A model generated the notes under the pieces. It saw only the letters and a program-made list of their open reading frames with translations, searched no databases and had not been told where the DNA came from. From positions 116,606-180,605 of the forward strand of contig NZ_KB908323.1 of the NCBI RefSeq assembly GCF_000382385.1: 64,000 nt of DNA, read 5' to 3'. Positions 7,876 to 18,600 of the stretch are shown piece after piece. Position 1 is the first letter of the stretch. Every line of letters starts with the position of its first letter. Source of the stretch: Segatella maculosa DSM 19339 = JCM 15638. GTDB taxonomy: Bacteria; Bacteroidota; Bacteroidia; Bacteroidales; Bacteroidaceae. The position numbers and the translations under genes were made by a program.

Positions 7876-9057
7876 TCAAGCCAGTTTTCTTATATATGTA
7901 AACAAATAAGCCACACCTACTGCCATGACAAGGATAGCTCCGGCCTGCCGATGCAGTGCGTCACTGACGTAACCCATCAGCAATGGGAAGACCGTTCCGC
8001 CGAAAAGACCCATGATCATCAGCCCGCTGACCTCGTTCTTTTTAGTGGGAACGCATTGCAAAGCCTGTGCAAACACAATGGAAAAAACATTGGAATTACC
8101 ATACCCAACGAGTGCTATTGCCGTGTAAAGCACAAGCTTTGACGTGCCGAAATAGAGACCAATCATGCTCAATGCCATCATCGTGACGCTGATGATGAAG
8201 AACGTTTGTGTCTTCATCACGCGCAGGAAGAAACTTCCCGTGAGGCATCCTATTGTGCGGAACAGGAAATAAAGGCTCGTAGCAACGGCTGCTTCGTTGA
8301 GCGTCATGCCCAAACGTTCCTGACAAATCTTCGGTGCCGTGGTGTTCATTCCCACGTCAATGCCCACATGACACATGATACCAATAAAGCTCAACAGCAC
8401 GATGGGAATGCCCAAAAGCTTGAAACAAGCGATATATTCGTCTGCGATATTGTTGGTGGGGAGTTCATTTTCAACGATAACGGCTTCCTCTTCAATCGGC
8501 GTTGTCCATAATAATAAGGTGGCAATGATGCCGATAATCATGTAAATAGGAAAGAGAACGCGCCACCCTAAGCCGAAACTTGGAATGCTGGCCGAGGCAC
8601 CCCAGATGGCAAGATAGGGCACCATGAACGACGCAATGGCCTTGATGAACTGGCCAAAGGTAAGCGTGCTGGCAAGATTTCCGCCTTTGATGACGGTAGA
8701 AACCAGTGGGTTGAGCGAGGTTTGCATCAGTGCATTGCCGATGCCCAACAGGGAAAAGGCGAGCAACATCAGCAAGTAACTTTCGCCAAAGAGGGGCAGC
8801 AACAGGGAAAGGACCGTGATGATGATAGACAGCAACACGGTTTTCTTGCGCCCGATTTTATTCATCAGCATGCCCGTGGGCACGGAAAAGATGAGAAACC
8901 AAAAGAATACTAAAGACGGAAACAGATTGGATTGCGTATCGTTCAGATGCAAATCGGCCTTTACATAATTGGATGCCGTGCCCACAAGGTCAACAAAACC
9001 CATTGTGAAAAAGCAGAGCATCACGGGGATAATGGCAAGTTTGTTGGTTTTATTCAT
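7876..9057 (-). CDS. Sugar MFS transporter (FucP-like)
   Basis: This 393-residue major facilitator protein has about 12 hydrophobic segments and a central hydrophilic loop near residues 190-210 (TPIEEEAVIVENELPTNN). The motif NKIGRKK after helix 2 is a typical MFS loop, and the sequence style matches the FucP/GlcP group. It probably imports fructose released in the periplasm. It sits between the exo-acting GH32 gene and fructokinase. A TATATTTG box on the minus strand at 9100-9093 suggests an extra promoter in front of it. Confidence 0.88.
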   Translation of the reverse strand: MNKTNKLAIIPVMLCFFTMGFVDLVGTASNYVKADLHLNDTQSNLFPSLVFFWFLIFSVPTGMLMNKIGRKKTVLLSIIITVLSLLLPLFGESYLLMLLAFSLLGIGNALMQTSLNPLVSTVIKGGNLASTLTFGQFIKAIASFMVPYLAIWGASASIPSFGLGWRVLFPIYMIIGIIATLLLWTTPIEEEAVIVENELPTNNIADEYIACFKLLGIPIVLLSFIGIMCHVGIDVGMNTTAPKICQERLGMTLNEAAVATSLYFLFRTIGCLTGSFFLRVMKTQTFFIISVTMMALSMIGLYFGTSKLVLYTAIALVGYGNSNVFSIVFAQALQCVPTKKNEVSGLMIMGLFGGTVFPLLMGYVSDALHRQAGAILVMAVGVAYLFTYIRKLA

Positions 9058-9200
9058 GTCGTTGATAGGAGTTTGTCGTTCGGTTTATGTTGCAAATATA
9101 GGCATTTCATTCAGAAAAGCCATAAAAAAATCGTTCAATTTGCGCCAAAGATGTTACATCGTAACCATTTTATGCGAAGCCGAACGATTGAAGCTGTTGG

Positions 9201-10934
9201 TTATTTCAATTCATATAGCGTTGTTTTGGCAGCCCCGTTGACCGTTAACCTACCGTAAGGTTCGGTTGGGAAAACAAGGTTGGTCATGGCCATTTTGCCT
9301 GCGGCATCGAAGGCTTCTATGCTGCATTTGTCAATGAAAATACGGAATTGGCGAATCGTTCCGTGCGTCGGAGCGATGGTCTTTGCCTTGAACATGTCGC
9401 TGAACCCGGTGTTTCCGCTTTGCGTTCTGTCCATGGAGAAGGTGCAATCCTTGGGATTATAGGTCATCACCACCTGCTCGTCACGGGCGTTGCTAAGCGT
9501 AATCACCGTTGGTTTCGACTGTGATTTGATGTCAACCACAAGTTCGCAAGCGGCCAAAAGCCTGTTTGTTTTATCACCACGCAGGGCAAGCAACTCCTTT
9601 GAAGGCACCACACTGACGTAGGTTTCGCCTGCATCGGTGAAGAGCCCCAAGTCACGTGGCACGGAATTGGCACTGCGATACTGCATCGTCGGCACCTGAT
9701 TGGCATATTGCCAGTTGCTCATCCACGCAATAGCCACACGACGGTTGTCGGGTGCATTGTCGAAGGTGACGGTGGCATAGTGGTCTTTTCCATAGTCCAT
9801 CCACTTGGTAACGTCGGGCTTACTCTCGCAAGTGAACTTGTGACCATCGAAAGATCCCACGAAATATTGGGTGGCACTGCCCCCAAAAGGTCCTCCGGGA
9901 TTGATGTTACATATCAGCAACCACTTCGCTTCCCCGGTTCCGTTGACAGGCAATTTCATGAGGTCGGGGCACTCCCAAACGCCGTCGTGGTTACCATATC
10001 CCAGCCCGAATGTACTCTCAAATGTCCAGTTTTTGAGGTCTTTCGAGCTGTAAATGTTCATCTCCTGCCCTGCGGCAAGGATGAGATTCCACGCATGTAT
10101 GTCTTCATTCCAGAAGATGTGAGGGTCGCGAAAGTCGGGGACTTCGGCCGTAATTACAGGGTTATTGGCATACTTAGTGAACGTTTTTCCGTCGTCGGTA
10201 CTATAGGCAAGGCTCTGTGTCTGGCTCTTTCCGGCCGACGTGTACATGGCAACAACGGTGCCTTTCCCAAGGCCCGAAGTGTTGTTTTTGTCCACGATTG
10301 CGGAGCCACTGAATATAGTTCCCAACGCATCGGGGCTGATAGCGTTACCTTGATGCACCCAATGTACAAGGTCTTTTGACGTGGAATGGCCCCAAGTCAT
10401 ATTCTCCCATTGCGAGCCATATGGGTTATATTGGAAGTAAAGATGCCACACTCCGTCTTTATAAAACAGCCCATTGGGGTCGTTCATCCACCCCCATTGG
10501 GGGGTATGATGATAGACGGGGCGATACTTCTCGCGGTTGGTGGTGTCGAAACTGTCGCTGGTCTTGAGTTCTTTCCAGACCACAAAGTCCTTGATAGAAC
10601 CGGTGGAACGGCGGTTATTGGGAAAGGTAATGTCGAGCAACACTTGCTTTCCTTGATAACTGTCGAGGGCTACCGGCACGAAATAGTCGATGTGGTCAAC
10701 GGCTATTTTGGCGTTGAAAGTCTTTACAATCTGATTATCAACGATGACCTTCAGAGCGGCATAGTCTTCCTTTTCCTCTATCGGAATGAGCAGATAGCGC
10801 TGATGTGGTGTGATACGGGCCAGCGAATGGTTGTCACTCAACTGGTTTATTTCAGTGACTTTTGACTGTGCATGAGTTTGTAGCAGCATGAAAGAACAGG
10901 CTAAAATCAAAAAACTCTTCTTATAGTTCATCAT
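9201..10934 (-). CDS. GH32 exo-fructanase (levanase/inulinase)
   Basis: The about 577-residue enzyme hydrolyses beta-linked fructans to fructose. The GH32 nucleophile motif WMNDPNG is followed by FQYNPYGSQW, the transition-state Asp in FRDPHIFW and the acid/base Glu in WECPDLMKLP, and a C-terminal beta-sandwich is present. I use the internal Met at 10934 because it gives a clean signal peptide (MMNYKKSFLILACSFMLLQ) after an A-rich ribosome site; the upstream Met at 10952 would overlap the previous gene by 8 bases. There is no lipobox, so it is probably periplasmic. Confidence 0.93.
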   Translation of the reverse strand: MMNYKKSFLILACSFMLLQTHAQSKVTEINQLSDNHSLARITPHQRYLLIPIEEKEDYAALKVIVDNQIVKTFNAKIAVDHIDYFVPVALDSYQGKQVLLDITFPNNRRSTGSIKDFVVWKELKTSDSFDTTNREKYRPVYHHTPQWGWMNDPNGLFYKDGVWHLYFQYNPYGSQWENMTWGHSTSKDLVHWVHQGNAISPDALGTIFSGSAIVDKNNTSGLGKGTVVAMYTSAGKSQTQSLAYSTDDGKTFTKYANNPVITAEVPDFRDPHIFWNEDIHAWNLILAAGQEMNIYSSKDLKNWTFESTFGLGYGNHDGVWECPDLMKLPVNGTGEAKWLLICNINPGGPFGGSATQYFVGSFDGHKFTCESKPDVTKWMDYGKDHYATVTFDNAPDNRRVAIAWMSNWQYANQVPTMQYRSANSVPRDLGLFTDAGETYVSVVPSKELLALRGDKTNRLLAACELVVDIKSQSKPTVITLSNARDEQVVMTYNPKDCTFSMDRTQSGNTGFSDMFKAKTIAPTHGTIRQFRIFIDKCSIEAFDAAGKMAMTNLVFPTEPYGRLTVNGAAKTTLYELK

Positions 10935-10944
10935 ATTTTTTCTT

Positions 10945-12543
10945 TTATTCATATTGACTGACCTTCACGTCACTCACTGAAATATTGCCTCCATAGCTGT
11001 TGATGCTCCAGCAATTCTTCTGTATTCCATAGATACGGTTGGTGTAATTGCAAATATCATTGACGTAGACCACGCATATACTGTTATCAGTATAGACAGT
11101 CACATGGTAGGTGTTGTCGGTTGGGCGGTTGAATACATAGCCATCAATTCCTGCGATAAAGCCCTGTCCCGACTTGCCTTCCTCTTCGAAATTTAGCTTG
11201 CGTTGGCTGTCGTTTTCGGGGTTCACGATGACCGAATAGTATTTATCAGAGTCGCTGCCACGTACAACAGAGAAACCAAACTTATCTGTGTTGCTGCTGG
11301 TTTTGACGGTGAATGAAATCTTGTTATGGTTGCCTAAGCGGTTGAAAAGCAGGTGGGCATCACCGTTCAGCGTGTAGGTTCCATTGCTTTCGGTCACCCC
11401 CTGCTGGCTTTTCTCCATGAGTTTCACCTGCTGTTCCTTGCTATATTTGTCGCTGATAGCTTTTACTTCACCCAAAGTCAGCGTTCCGTCAGCATGCTGG
11501 ATGAGGCGATGTGCCACAAGGTTTCCAGCCCATTCAGGTTCGTTTGGCGCTGCACCAACGTTCGTGTTGTTCTGTCCAGGGCGCGTAGGACACCAGCCCC
11601 AGATATATCGATTGGTGCCATCTGTGGCGGTTTTTCCTGCATAGAAGCCGCGACTGTCAAGGAAACCTTCATGGCTGTCGGGCCATTTGCCGGCATCATT
11701 TGCTGTGCAGGCTTTCAGCTCATTGAGTGTCTTTCCTTTGAAATACTGTACACGACGCAGTGCAGAATGCTTCTCGCTGTAAACAAGATACCACCACTCG
11801 CCCATCTTGAACACGTCAGGACACTCGTAGAAACGGTCCCACATGTCGGTCATGAAAACGCCTGCATGTGTCCAGTTTTCAAGGTCAGAAGAGGTAAATT
11901 CGGCCAGAACGCCCTTGCTTCCTTTGAGGGTTGAAACGAGCATATGATAGCGGTTATCATCGCCTTTGAATACAAAGGGATCACGGAAGTCGTTCTTACT
12001 GTAGCCATAGTCTTCGCCTTTGAGTCGGAAAGTTCTATTCTTTGTCCAGCTTTTGAAGTCAGCTGATGTGGCAACCATTACCTCTTCACCGTTTTCCTTG
12101 GATGTAGGTTGGTATTTATGTCCTGTGTAGAACGTGTAATAGCGCTTGTCTTTTTCAGAATAAATGGTAGAACCTGTGCCCAAGGCAGCATCTTGTTCGG
12201 CCAATCCTCCACATGGAATTAATTCGCCTAATGAGCGATAATTTGCTGCATCGGCAGTACTTACCGCCCATATTGGGTGGTAAGTACCGGCAGGATTTGG
12301 GCGATAGTCTTGTAAATAGAGTATCTTGAAATCCTTTGATACGGGGTCAAAAAACGGCATTGGGTCGCCCACATAGCCACTGTAAGGCTTATAGTAAGTG
12401 TCCTGTTTCTGTTCGTCTGTCGACTTGAAATAGATGGTATTGTCCCAATCTTTCTCGGTAACGGGGTTGTCTTCGCTGCTGCAACCTGCCAATGGTAGCA
12501 CCATGAGCGCTGCCAATATGATATATTGTATTTTCTTATTCAT
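10945..12543 (-). CDS. Divergent GH32 lipoprotein, probable surface endo-levanase
   Basis: This 532-residue protein has a lipoprotein signal (LPLAGCSSEDN). The GH32 five-blade domain is divergent: the usual WMNDPNG is replaced by YVGDPMPFFDP, but FRDPFVF and YECPDVF keep the second Asp and the Glu. A C-terminal beta-sandwich of about 150 residues follows. Its position matches BT1760, the surface endo-levanase of B. thetaiotaomicron. Surface anchoring and endo-action are inferred from that; substrate linkage is not shown by sequence. Confidence 0.85.
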   Translation of the reverse strand: MNKKIQYIILAALMVLPLAGCSSEDNPVTEKDWDNTIYFKSTDEQKQDTYYKPYSGYVGDPMPFFDPVSKDFKILYLQDYRPNPAGTYHPIWAVSTADAANYRSLGELIPCGGLAEQDAALGTGSTIYSEKDKRYYTFYTGHKYQPTSKENGEEVMVATSADFKSWTKNRTFRLKGEDYGYSKNDFRDPFVFKGDDNRYHMLVSTLKGSKGVLAEFTSSDLENWTHAGVFMTDMWDRFYECPDVFKMGEWWYLVYSEKHSALRRVQYFKGKTLNELKACTANDAGKWPDSHEGFLDSRGFYAGKTATDGTNRYIWGWCPTRPGQNNTNVGAAPNEPEWAGNLVAHRLIQHADGTLTLGEVKAISDKYSKEQQVKLMEKSQQGVTESNGTYTLNGDAHLLFNRLGNHNKISFTVKTSSNTDKFGFSVVRGSDSDKYYSVIVNPENDSQRKLNFEEEGKSGQGFIAGIDGYVFNRPTDNTYHVTVYTDNSICVVYVNDICNYTNRIYGIQKNCWSINSYGGNISVSDVKVSQYE

Positions 12544-12553
12544 AAGATTATAT

Positions 12554-13939
12554 TTACTTGTTCATCAGATAATCAAATGCATTGCGAGTCATTTTGGCAA
12601 TGTTTTTGTGATAGTTCTCAGCCACTTCAGCGATGCTGTACCAGTCGTAACAGCCTGAACCGATACATAGTATCTTGCCCTTTGTGCCGCTTGTAGGGAA
12701 TTCCCATGCCACGATAGCACCGTCGCCACCATACGCAAGGTCTTTTCCTCCGGTCTTACTACGCCATGCTGTGTAGTCATCATAACCGCCCCAATCGTTT
12801 CCAATGTGCCATTGTGCGGTAGAGTTAGTAATGCGATAGCCTACATCACAGGTGTAGACATTTGCCGGTTCACCGCTCTTCATGATGAGATTTTGGAACA
12901 AAGGATGATCCGTGTGGCCTGTAATCATGAAACTCCATGGCCCATTTACGGTCTCAGCATCAGCCTCGTTCTGTCCCCAACAGTTGTTAGGACAGGCATT
13001 GTTGGCAACGGCTCCAATCTCTGCAGGCATATTGGTTGCATAGCGTGTAAAGAGGAATGAGCCACCATTATTATAATAGTCTTTCAGCTTCAAGGCTGCA
13101 TTGAGGGCTTCGGGAGCTGAAGCTTCAAATGCATTTTTGCCGTCAACGCCACCGTCTTTGTGGTAATGCCACCATATAACTTTACATTCGCTGAGGTCTA
13201 CAGTGCCGTTCTTGATATCGGCAAAAGAGGCATAAAGCGAGTTGGAAACGTTCTCCAGCATCCACTTGCAGGCCGTTTGTTCCTCCATATTCAACTGATC
13301 CATCGAGGCAGCCAAGCCTACAAAGACAGCCGAAGGTTTGCCGATTGCAGTCACGGTAACGGTGTATTGACTCTCTGCTGTATTGTTCTTGACTTTGAAG
13401 ACAACAGGATTAATGAAGTTTGTCGGCACGCCACTCATTGGTTCGAGGGTTGCATCATCGCTGTATTCAATAGTAGGCGTGAGGGCTGTAAGGTCAAGTT
13501 CCTTTGGAACATATACCGAAATGGTTTTGTATTCCTCATCAATGATCCCCGTATAAATGTCGTTTATTTTGAAACTCTTTATCTTGGCTTCATCACGTTT
13601 CACGCTAATCGTCCAGTCAAGCAGTACATCTCCGTTGGTCACACGAATGACTTGCGGTGTAGACATATTGAGTTTATCGCCCACTTTGATGTTGCTTTCG
13701 GCACCGTCGCTGATAGTAAGTGTGGTCACAGCCATATTTTCAACGGTATAAGTCTCTGGAACGCGTACTGTAACCGTACGGTTTGCCGAGTCAATAGTGC
13801 CCTCGTATTGGTCGAGTTTCAGGCTCTTCAGTGCACAATTCCCATTGAGTTGCAAGTCAGAAACGTTGCTGTCGCTGCATGATGTGAATGTAATCACGCC
13901 CAACAATACTATAAATAATGTTGAAATCAGTCTTTTCAT
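12554..13939 (-). CDS. Surface lipoprotein, probable fructan-binding protein
   Basis: The 461-residue lipoprotein (signal ending TFTSC) has two N-terminal Ig-like repeats of about 80 residues each (both with ...TVRVPETYTV / ISVYVPKELDLTALTP elements), then a C-terminal globular domain of about 250 residues rich in Trp, of the type I associate with DUF4960. It takes the place of BT1761 between SusD and the endo-GH32. I chose the Met at 13939, two bases after the SusD stop codon, over that at 13948. The binding role is inferred. Confidence 0.8.
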   Translation of the reverse strand: MKRLISTLFIVLLGVITFTSCSDSNVSDLQLNGNCALKSLKLDQYEGTIDSANRTVTVRVPETYTVENMAVTTLTISDGAESNIKVGDKLNMSTPQVIRVTNGDVLLDWTISVKRDEAKIKSFKINDIYTGIIDEEYKTISVYVPKELDLTALTPTIEYSDDATLEPMSGVPTNFINPVVFKVKNNTAESQYTVTVTAIGKPSAVFVGLAASMDQLNMEEQTACKWMLENVSNSLYASFADIKNGTVDLSECKVIWWHYHKDGGVDGKNAFEASAPEALNAALKLKDYYNNGGSFLFTRYATNMPAEIGAVANNACPNNCWGQNEADAETVNGPWSFMITGHTDHPLFQNLIMKSGEPANVYTCDVGYRITNSTAQWHIGNDWGGYDDYTAWRSKTGGKDLAYGGDGAIVAWEFPTSGTKGKILCIGSGCYDWYSIAEVAENYHKNIAKMTRNAFDYLMNK

Positions 13940-13941
13940 AA

Positions 13942-15675
13942 TTACCATGCTCCTATGTTTTGTGTATAATGACCGTTCGATGCAGCAATCTGTGCGTATG
14001 GAATCGGCAGGTATTCATTCTTGTCCTTAGTGAACTTAGCACCTTTATATATAGCGCAGTCGTTGGCTTCTTCTGCATAATATTTATTGATAACGCTCTC
14101 TGCTTCGCCCCAACGAACAAGGTCAAAGAAGCGCTCACTCTCCATACCAAGCTCTACCCTACGTTCCATTTTAACGATTTTCAAAGCTTGATTTTGGTCA
14201 TAGCTGCCAGTATAAGTCCCGACATTCATCTTTACACCGTATTTACTTTCATAATCACCGATAACACTCATGCTCTGTTTTGCACGTGCACGAAGTCGGT
14301 TAACGAGTGAAATGGCTTCATTGATTCGGCCGTCATTCAACTGAACTAAAGCTTCGGCACGTTCCAATAGCACATCGGCATAGCGGAAAACGATGCGATT
14401 CATTGGTGTGCCCCACCATGAACCTTTGATGAGATAGCCACAGTCTGGGTCTACATTCTGCTTCAATGTGACATAATAGCCATAGAGACCATTCGATCTA
14501 CTCCATGTAGCGCTCTCGTCCATGATATACTTTTTGTTGAATTCATAAGGCAAACCAGGAATTCCAACGGTGAGAAACAGGCGCGGATCAGCATAATCCT
14601 TGGTCTTGTCATAATTGTCTTTGTTGAAGTTGTCAAGTTCAGGAAGACCGTTGTTGTCGGTCTTAAAGGCATTGACAAGGTTCTGACTGGGTTTGTAGAA
14701 GTCGCAACCTCCATCGGTAACTCCAGGAATATTCGGCACAATCAGACCGTAGCTCCAGTTCAGATTACCGTATTTTGTACCGTCGTTCATGGAATACTGC
14801 ATGGCCCAGATACTCTCTTTGCCATTCTCATACTGTGGTTCTGGACGGAAGTTGTCGTGGAAATCAGCTGCGAGTCCATAACCTCCGGCCGTATAAATAC
14901 TTTCATCTGTGTATTCGATAACCTTCTTCAAGTCGTCTTTCGAGATGCTCGTTACCTGGTTACTTTCAGCATTATCCTGATGATAAGCCTTGTAAAGATA
15001 GACCTTTGCAAGGAAAGCTGCAGCGGCAGCCTTGCTGGGTCGGCCCACTTCTGTTTGCTTCACAGGCAGCGTTTTGTAAGCAACCTCAAGGTCGTTGATA
15101 ATCTGTTGCCAGCCTTCATCATTGTTAAACTCACGGTTGGAAAGGTTGTTATACTCCTCGGTTGTGAGGCTTTCGTTCATAATGAAGGGGATATTCTTAT
15201 AGAGTCTCTTCAAAAGGAAGTGACCATAAGCACGGAGATATTTCATCTCGGCTATTCTTTCGGCTTTCAGCGGATAGCTTGTTGCGTCTGTTTTATCAAG
15301 CAGAGCAATGGCAGTATTCACGCGGGAGATGCAATTGTAAAGGCGTTGCCACATGTCACTGATGTTCCAATTGGTGGTAAGAATGCCCTGAGAAACTTCC
15401 AACTGGTGGAAAACATCACCGTCACTCGTACCATTGCCGCCCTTATAAGCATCGTCGCTGCGCACATCAAAGTTCCACATTGAGAACGAAGAGTTGATGT
15501 CTTCGGCCGAAATCCATACGGCATAAGCCGATATAACAAGGTTATCCACATATTTGGATTCCTTTACTTGCTTGTCGCTCAGCGTTCCCTGCGGTGTCTG
15601 TTTGTCGAGGAAATCAGAGCAACTACCTAATACAAGCGTCATCAACGCCGTACAAATATATATTAATTTCTTCAT
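13942..15675 (-). CDS. SusD-like fructan-binding lipoprotein
   Basis: About 577 residues. The lipoprotein signal ends LVLGSCSDFLD and the following FLDKQTPQ is typical of SusD/RagB. The central helices and the C-terminal end (RRVELGMESERFFDLVRWGEAE...YLPIP) are classic for the family. SusD sits as a lid on the outer-membrane SusC barrel and presents oligosaccharides to it. The start at 15675 gives a proper signal peptide; the earlier Met at 15699 would overlap susC. Confidence 0.95.
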   Translation of the reverse strand: MKKLIYICTALMTLVLGSCSDFLDKQTPQGTLSDKQVKESKYVDNLVISAYAVWISAEDINSSFSMWNFDVRSDDAYKGGNGTSDGDVFHQLEVSQGILTTNWNISDMWQRLYNCISRVNTAIALLDKTDATSYPLKAERIAEMKYLRAYGHFLLKRLYKNIPFIMNESLTTEEYNNLSNREFNNDEGWQQIINDLEVAYKTLPVKQTEVGRPSKAAAAAFLAKVYLYKAYHQDNAESNQVTSISKDDLKKVIEYTDESIYTAGGYGLAADFHDNFRPEPQYENGKESIWAMQYSMNDGTKYGNLNWSYGLIVPNIPGVTDGGCDFYKPSQNLVNAFKTDNNGLPELDNFNKDNYDKTKDYADPRLFLTVGIPGLPYEFNKKYIMDESATWSRSNGLYGYYVTLKQNVDPDCGYLIKGSWWGTPMNRIVFRYADVLLERAEALVQLNDGRINEAISLVNRLRARAKQSMSVIGDYESKYGVKMNVGTYTGSYDQNQALKIVKMERRVELGMESERFFDLVRWGEAESVINKYYAEEANDCAIYKGAKFTKDKNEYLPIPYAQIAASNGHYTQNIGAW

Positions 15676-15685
15676 TGTTTTAGAT

Positions 15686-18600
15686 TTAGAATGTAACATT
15701 CAGTCCGAAAGTGATGTTGAGTGGGATTGGATATCCAAAGTTAGGATTCTCCGGATCAACGCCCGTGAAGCTCTTGCTATGGACAGTAAGTAGGTTCTGT
15801 GCACTCAAATAAACACGGAAACGCTCCATAAAGAGTTTCTTGGCAATGCTTTGTGGGAAGTTGTATCCCAACTGAATGGTGCGCAGTTTCAAGTAAGAAC
15901 CGTTTTCGACCCAATAGGTTGACACACGCTTTTCATTGTTGTTGTCCGACAAAGTCAATGCCGGTATGTTGCTTCCCGTGTTGGTTGGGCTCCAGGCATC
16001 AAGCAAACGACGTCCCTTGTTAAGGAAACCAATGTTTAAACCCGCCCAAAGATCGGTTTCTTTCTTTAGGTCTGAAATGATATCCACACCTTGAACACCT
16101 TGCCAGAACATGGTGAAATCGAAGTTCTTATATTCTAAATAGAGATTGAAACCATAGGTGAGGTCGGGCACGGGATTATAAATCCAGTCCTGATCTGCCT
16201 CAGTAATCTTATTGTCTCCATTGAGATCTTTCCAGCGGATGCGTCCTAATGCAGCACCATCCTGCACGGCACTATTGTCGATTTCGTCTTGACTTTTGAA
16301 GATACCATCGGCAATATAGCCCACCTGTGCACCCATAGGATGACCGATAACGCTCTTCACCCCGTTACCACCAAAGGTTCCATTGGCAGCAACTGTAGCT
16401 GGAAGTTTCGTGATCTTGTTGCGATATGTACCGATATTTCCTGTGAGATCATATTTCAATCCAAAGTTGGTCTGACCGCGATAGCCAAGGTTTAGTTCTA
16501 TACCTCGGTTCTCCATTTCGCCTGCATTAATCCATTGTGTACTGCCTTCTCCCATGGTTGCGATGCCTGCCATCTGCACAAGAATGTCCTTGGTCTTCTT
16601 GTAATACCAGTCAAAACCGCCATAAAGACTTCCGTTGAAGAATGAGAAGTCAAGACCAAGGTTGGTCTGTGTGGTTGTTTCCCACTTGATATTGTCGTTT
16701 CCAATCTGGTCACGTTTGAAGCCAGACGGCAGGGTTTTGCCACCATTGGTACCACCGATATCATAAGAAGTGCCATAACTCTGACCGCCATTCTCACCGA
16801 CTCCGTAGTTACTTACATAGATAGTGTAGTGTGCAATGTTCGAAATTTCCTGGTTACCTGTCTGTCCCCATGAAGCACGAAGCTTCAAATCGTCAATCCA
16901 TGTAGCTTTCTTGAGGAAGTTTTCACGGTTGATTCGCCAGCCCACAGAGACAGAAGGGAAGGTGGCATAACGGTTATTACGACCGAAACGGGAGCTTCCA
17001 TCATGACGCATTGTCAATGAAGCCATGTACTTATCATCGTAGTTGTAGTTAAGTTTACCGAAATAAGAGATGAGCGAGAAGCCCGAACCGCCACCGTAAC
17101 TCTGTGCTGTTCCCACGCCGGCATCAGGCCACATGTAGTCGGGATTAAGGATAATGAAGTTCTCTTTGTACCCAGAGAAATTGGTATCATCCTCACGGTT
17201 AAGCTCCATACCGAACATAGCGTCTACTCTGTTGAGTCCCATAACGGCGTTATAAGTGGCAACTGCATTCCACATCCATTTCGTCCAATGTTCCTGTTTG
17301 GCTTCAACACCATTCTTGTTATTGGCAACATTGCCCTCGGTTACAGGGTAAGTGAAGATGCGTTGTTGCTTCTGGCTGTAGTCAAGGCCGAAAGTTGAGC
17401 GGATATTAAAGCCTTTGAAAGGGTTCAAATTTAAGTAAGCATCACCGAAAAGGCGCCAATATGTGTAGCGGTTATCGCTGTTTCGTTGCAAACGTGCTAC
17501 TGGATTCTCGCGGTCAGGATAGCCTCCTACAGGGCCGGCATACTCTCCTTTAGCTGTATATACAGGCAAAGAGGGATTGAATTGCAATACGTTGCTGAGG
17601 AAACCACCAGGAGCTTGCACCTCAGAAGTACGGTTCAAGGTGAAGTTTTCACCTACAGTCAGTACGTTACCGATGAGCTTATAGTCGGAATTCATACGTG
17701 CAGAGAAACGCTCAAAGTCAGAAGTTTTGATGATACCAAGGTTCTTATAGTAGCCAAGAGAGAAGTAAGAGCTTCCTTTCTCCGTGCCGTTGCTCACGGC
17801 AACATTATATTGTTGGATTACTCCTGTACGCGTTGTTTGGTCAAACCAATCGGTATCTGCGGCAGGAGTTGTGCTTGCTGCATCGAGATATTTATTCATC
17901 TTGATGCCATTCAGCACGGGATATCCGTTGGCATCATAGCCCCACTGGTAGCGATAGCCCAAGCCATTGGTGTTGGGATCCATACCGTCATTGACATAAG
18001 CCTGCCACATTACCTGCCCATATTCCTTAGCATTCATCACATCCATCTTATGCGCATAGGATGAAACGGCTACTGAAGCGTCAAGGTCAACCTTTACTTT
18101 TCCTTTCTTTCCCTGCTTGGTTGTGATGATAATTACGCCGTTGGCAGCACGTGAACCATAGATAGAAGCCGAGGCTGCATCCTTCAACACCTGGATACTT
18201 TCAATGTCGTTACCGTTGAGTTCGTGCATACCTGCTTTCGTTGGCACACCATCTATAATATAAAGTGGATCGTTGTTGTTGAGCGTTCCGATACCGCGAA
18301 TGCGCACAGTTGCACTTCCCGACGGTGCACCGTCAGCCGAAATATTCATTCCCGGCACACGACCTTGCAGTGCTTTGATAGGGTTGTTTTCATTCTGTTT
18401 GGCTATTTCGTTGACGCTGACCACTGAGATTGCTCCCGTCAAATCGGCCTTTCTTTGCTTCGTATAGCCCGTAACAACAACCTCGTTCAACAGTTTTGAT
18501 TCTTCTTTCAGTGTGATTTTCAGATTTGGAGCTGCTTTTACTTCTTGCCCGACGTAGCCGATGTAGGTGATAAGAAGGGTGGAACCCGGCTTCGCCTTCA

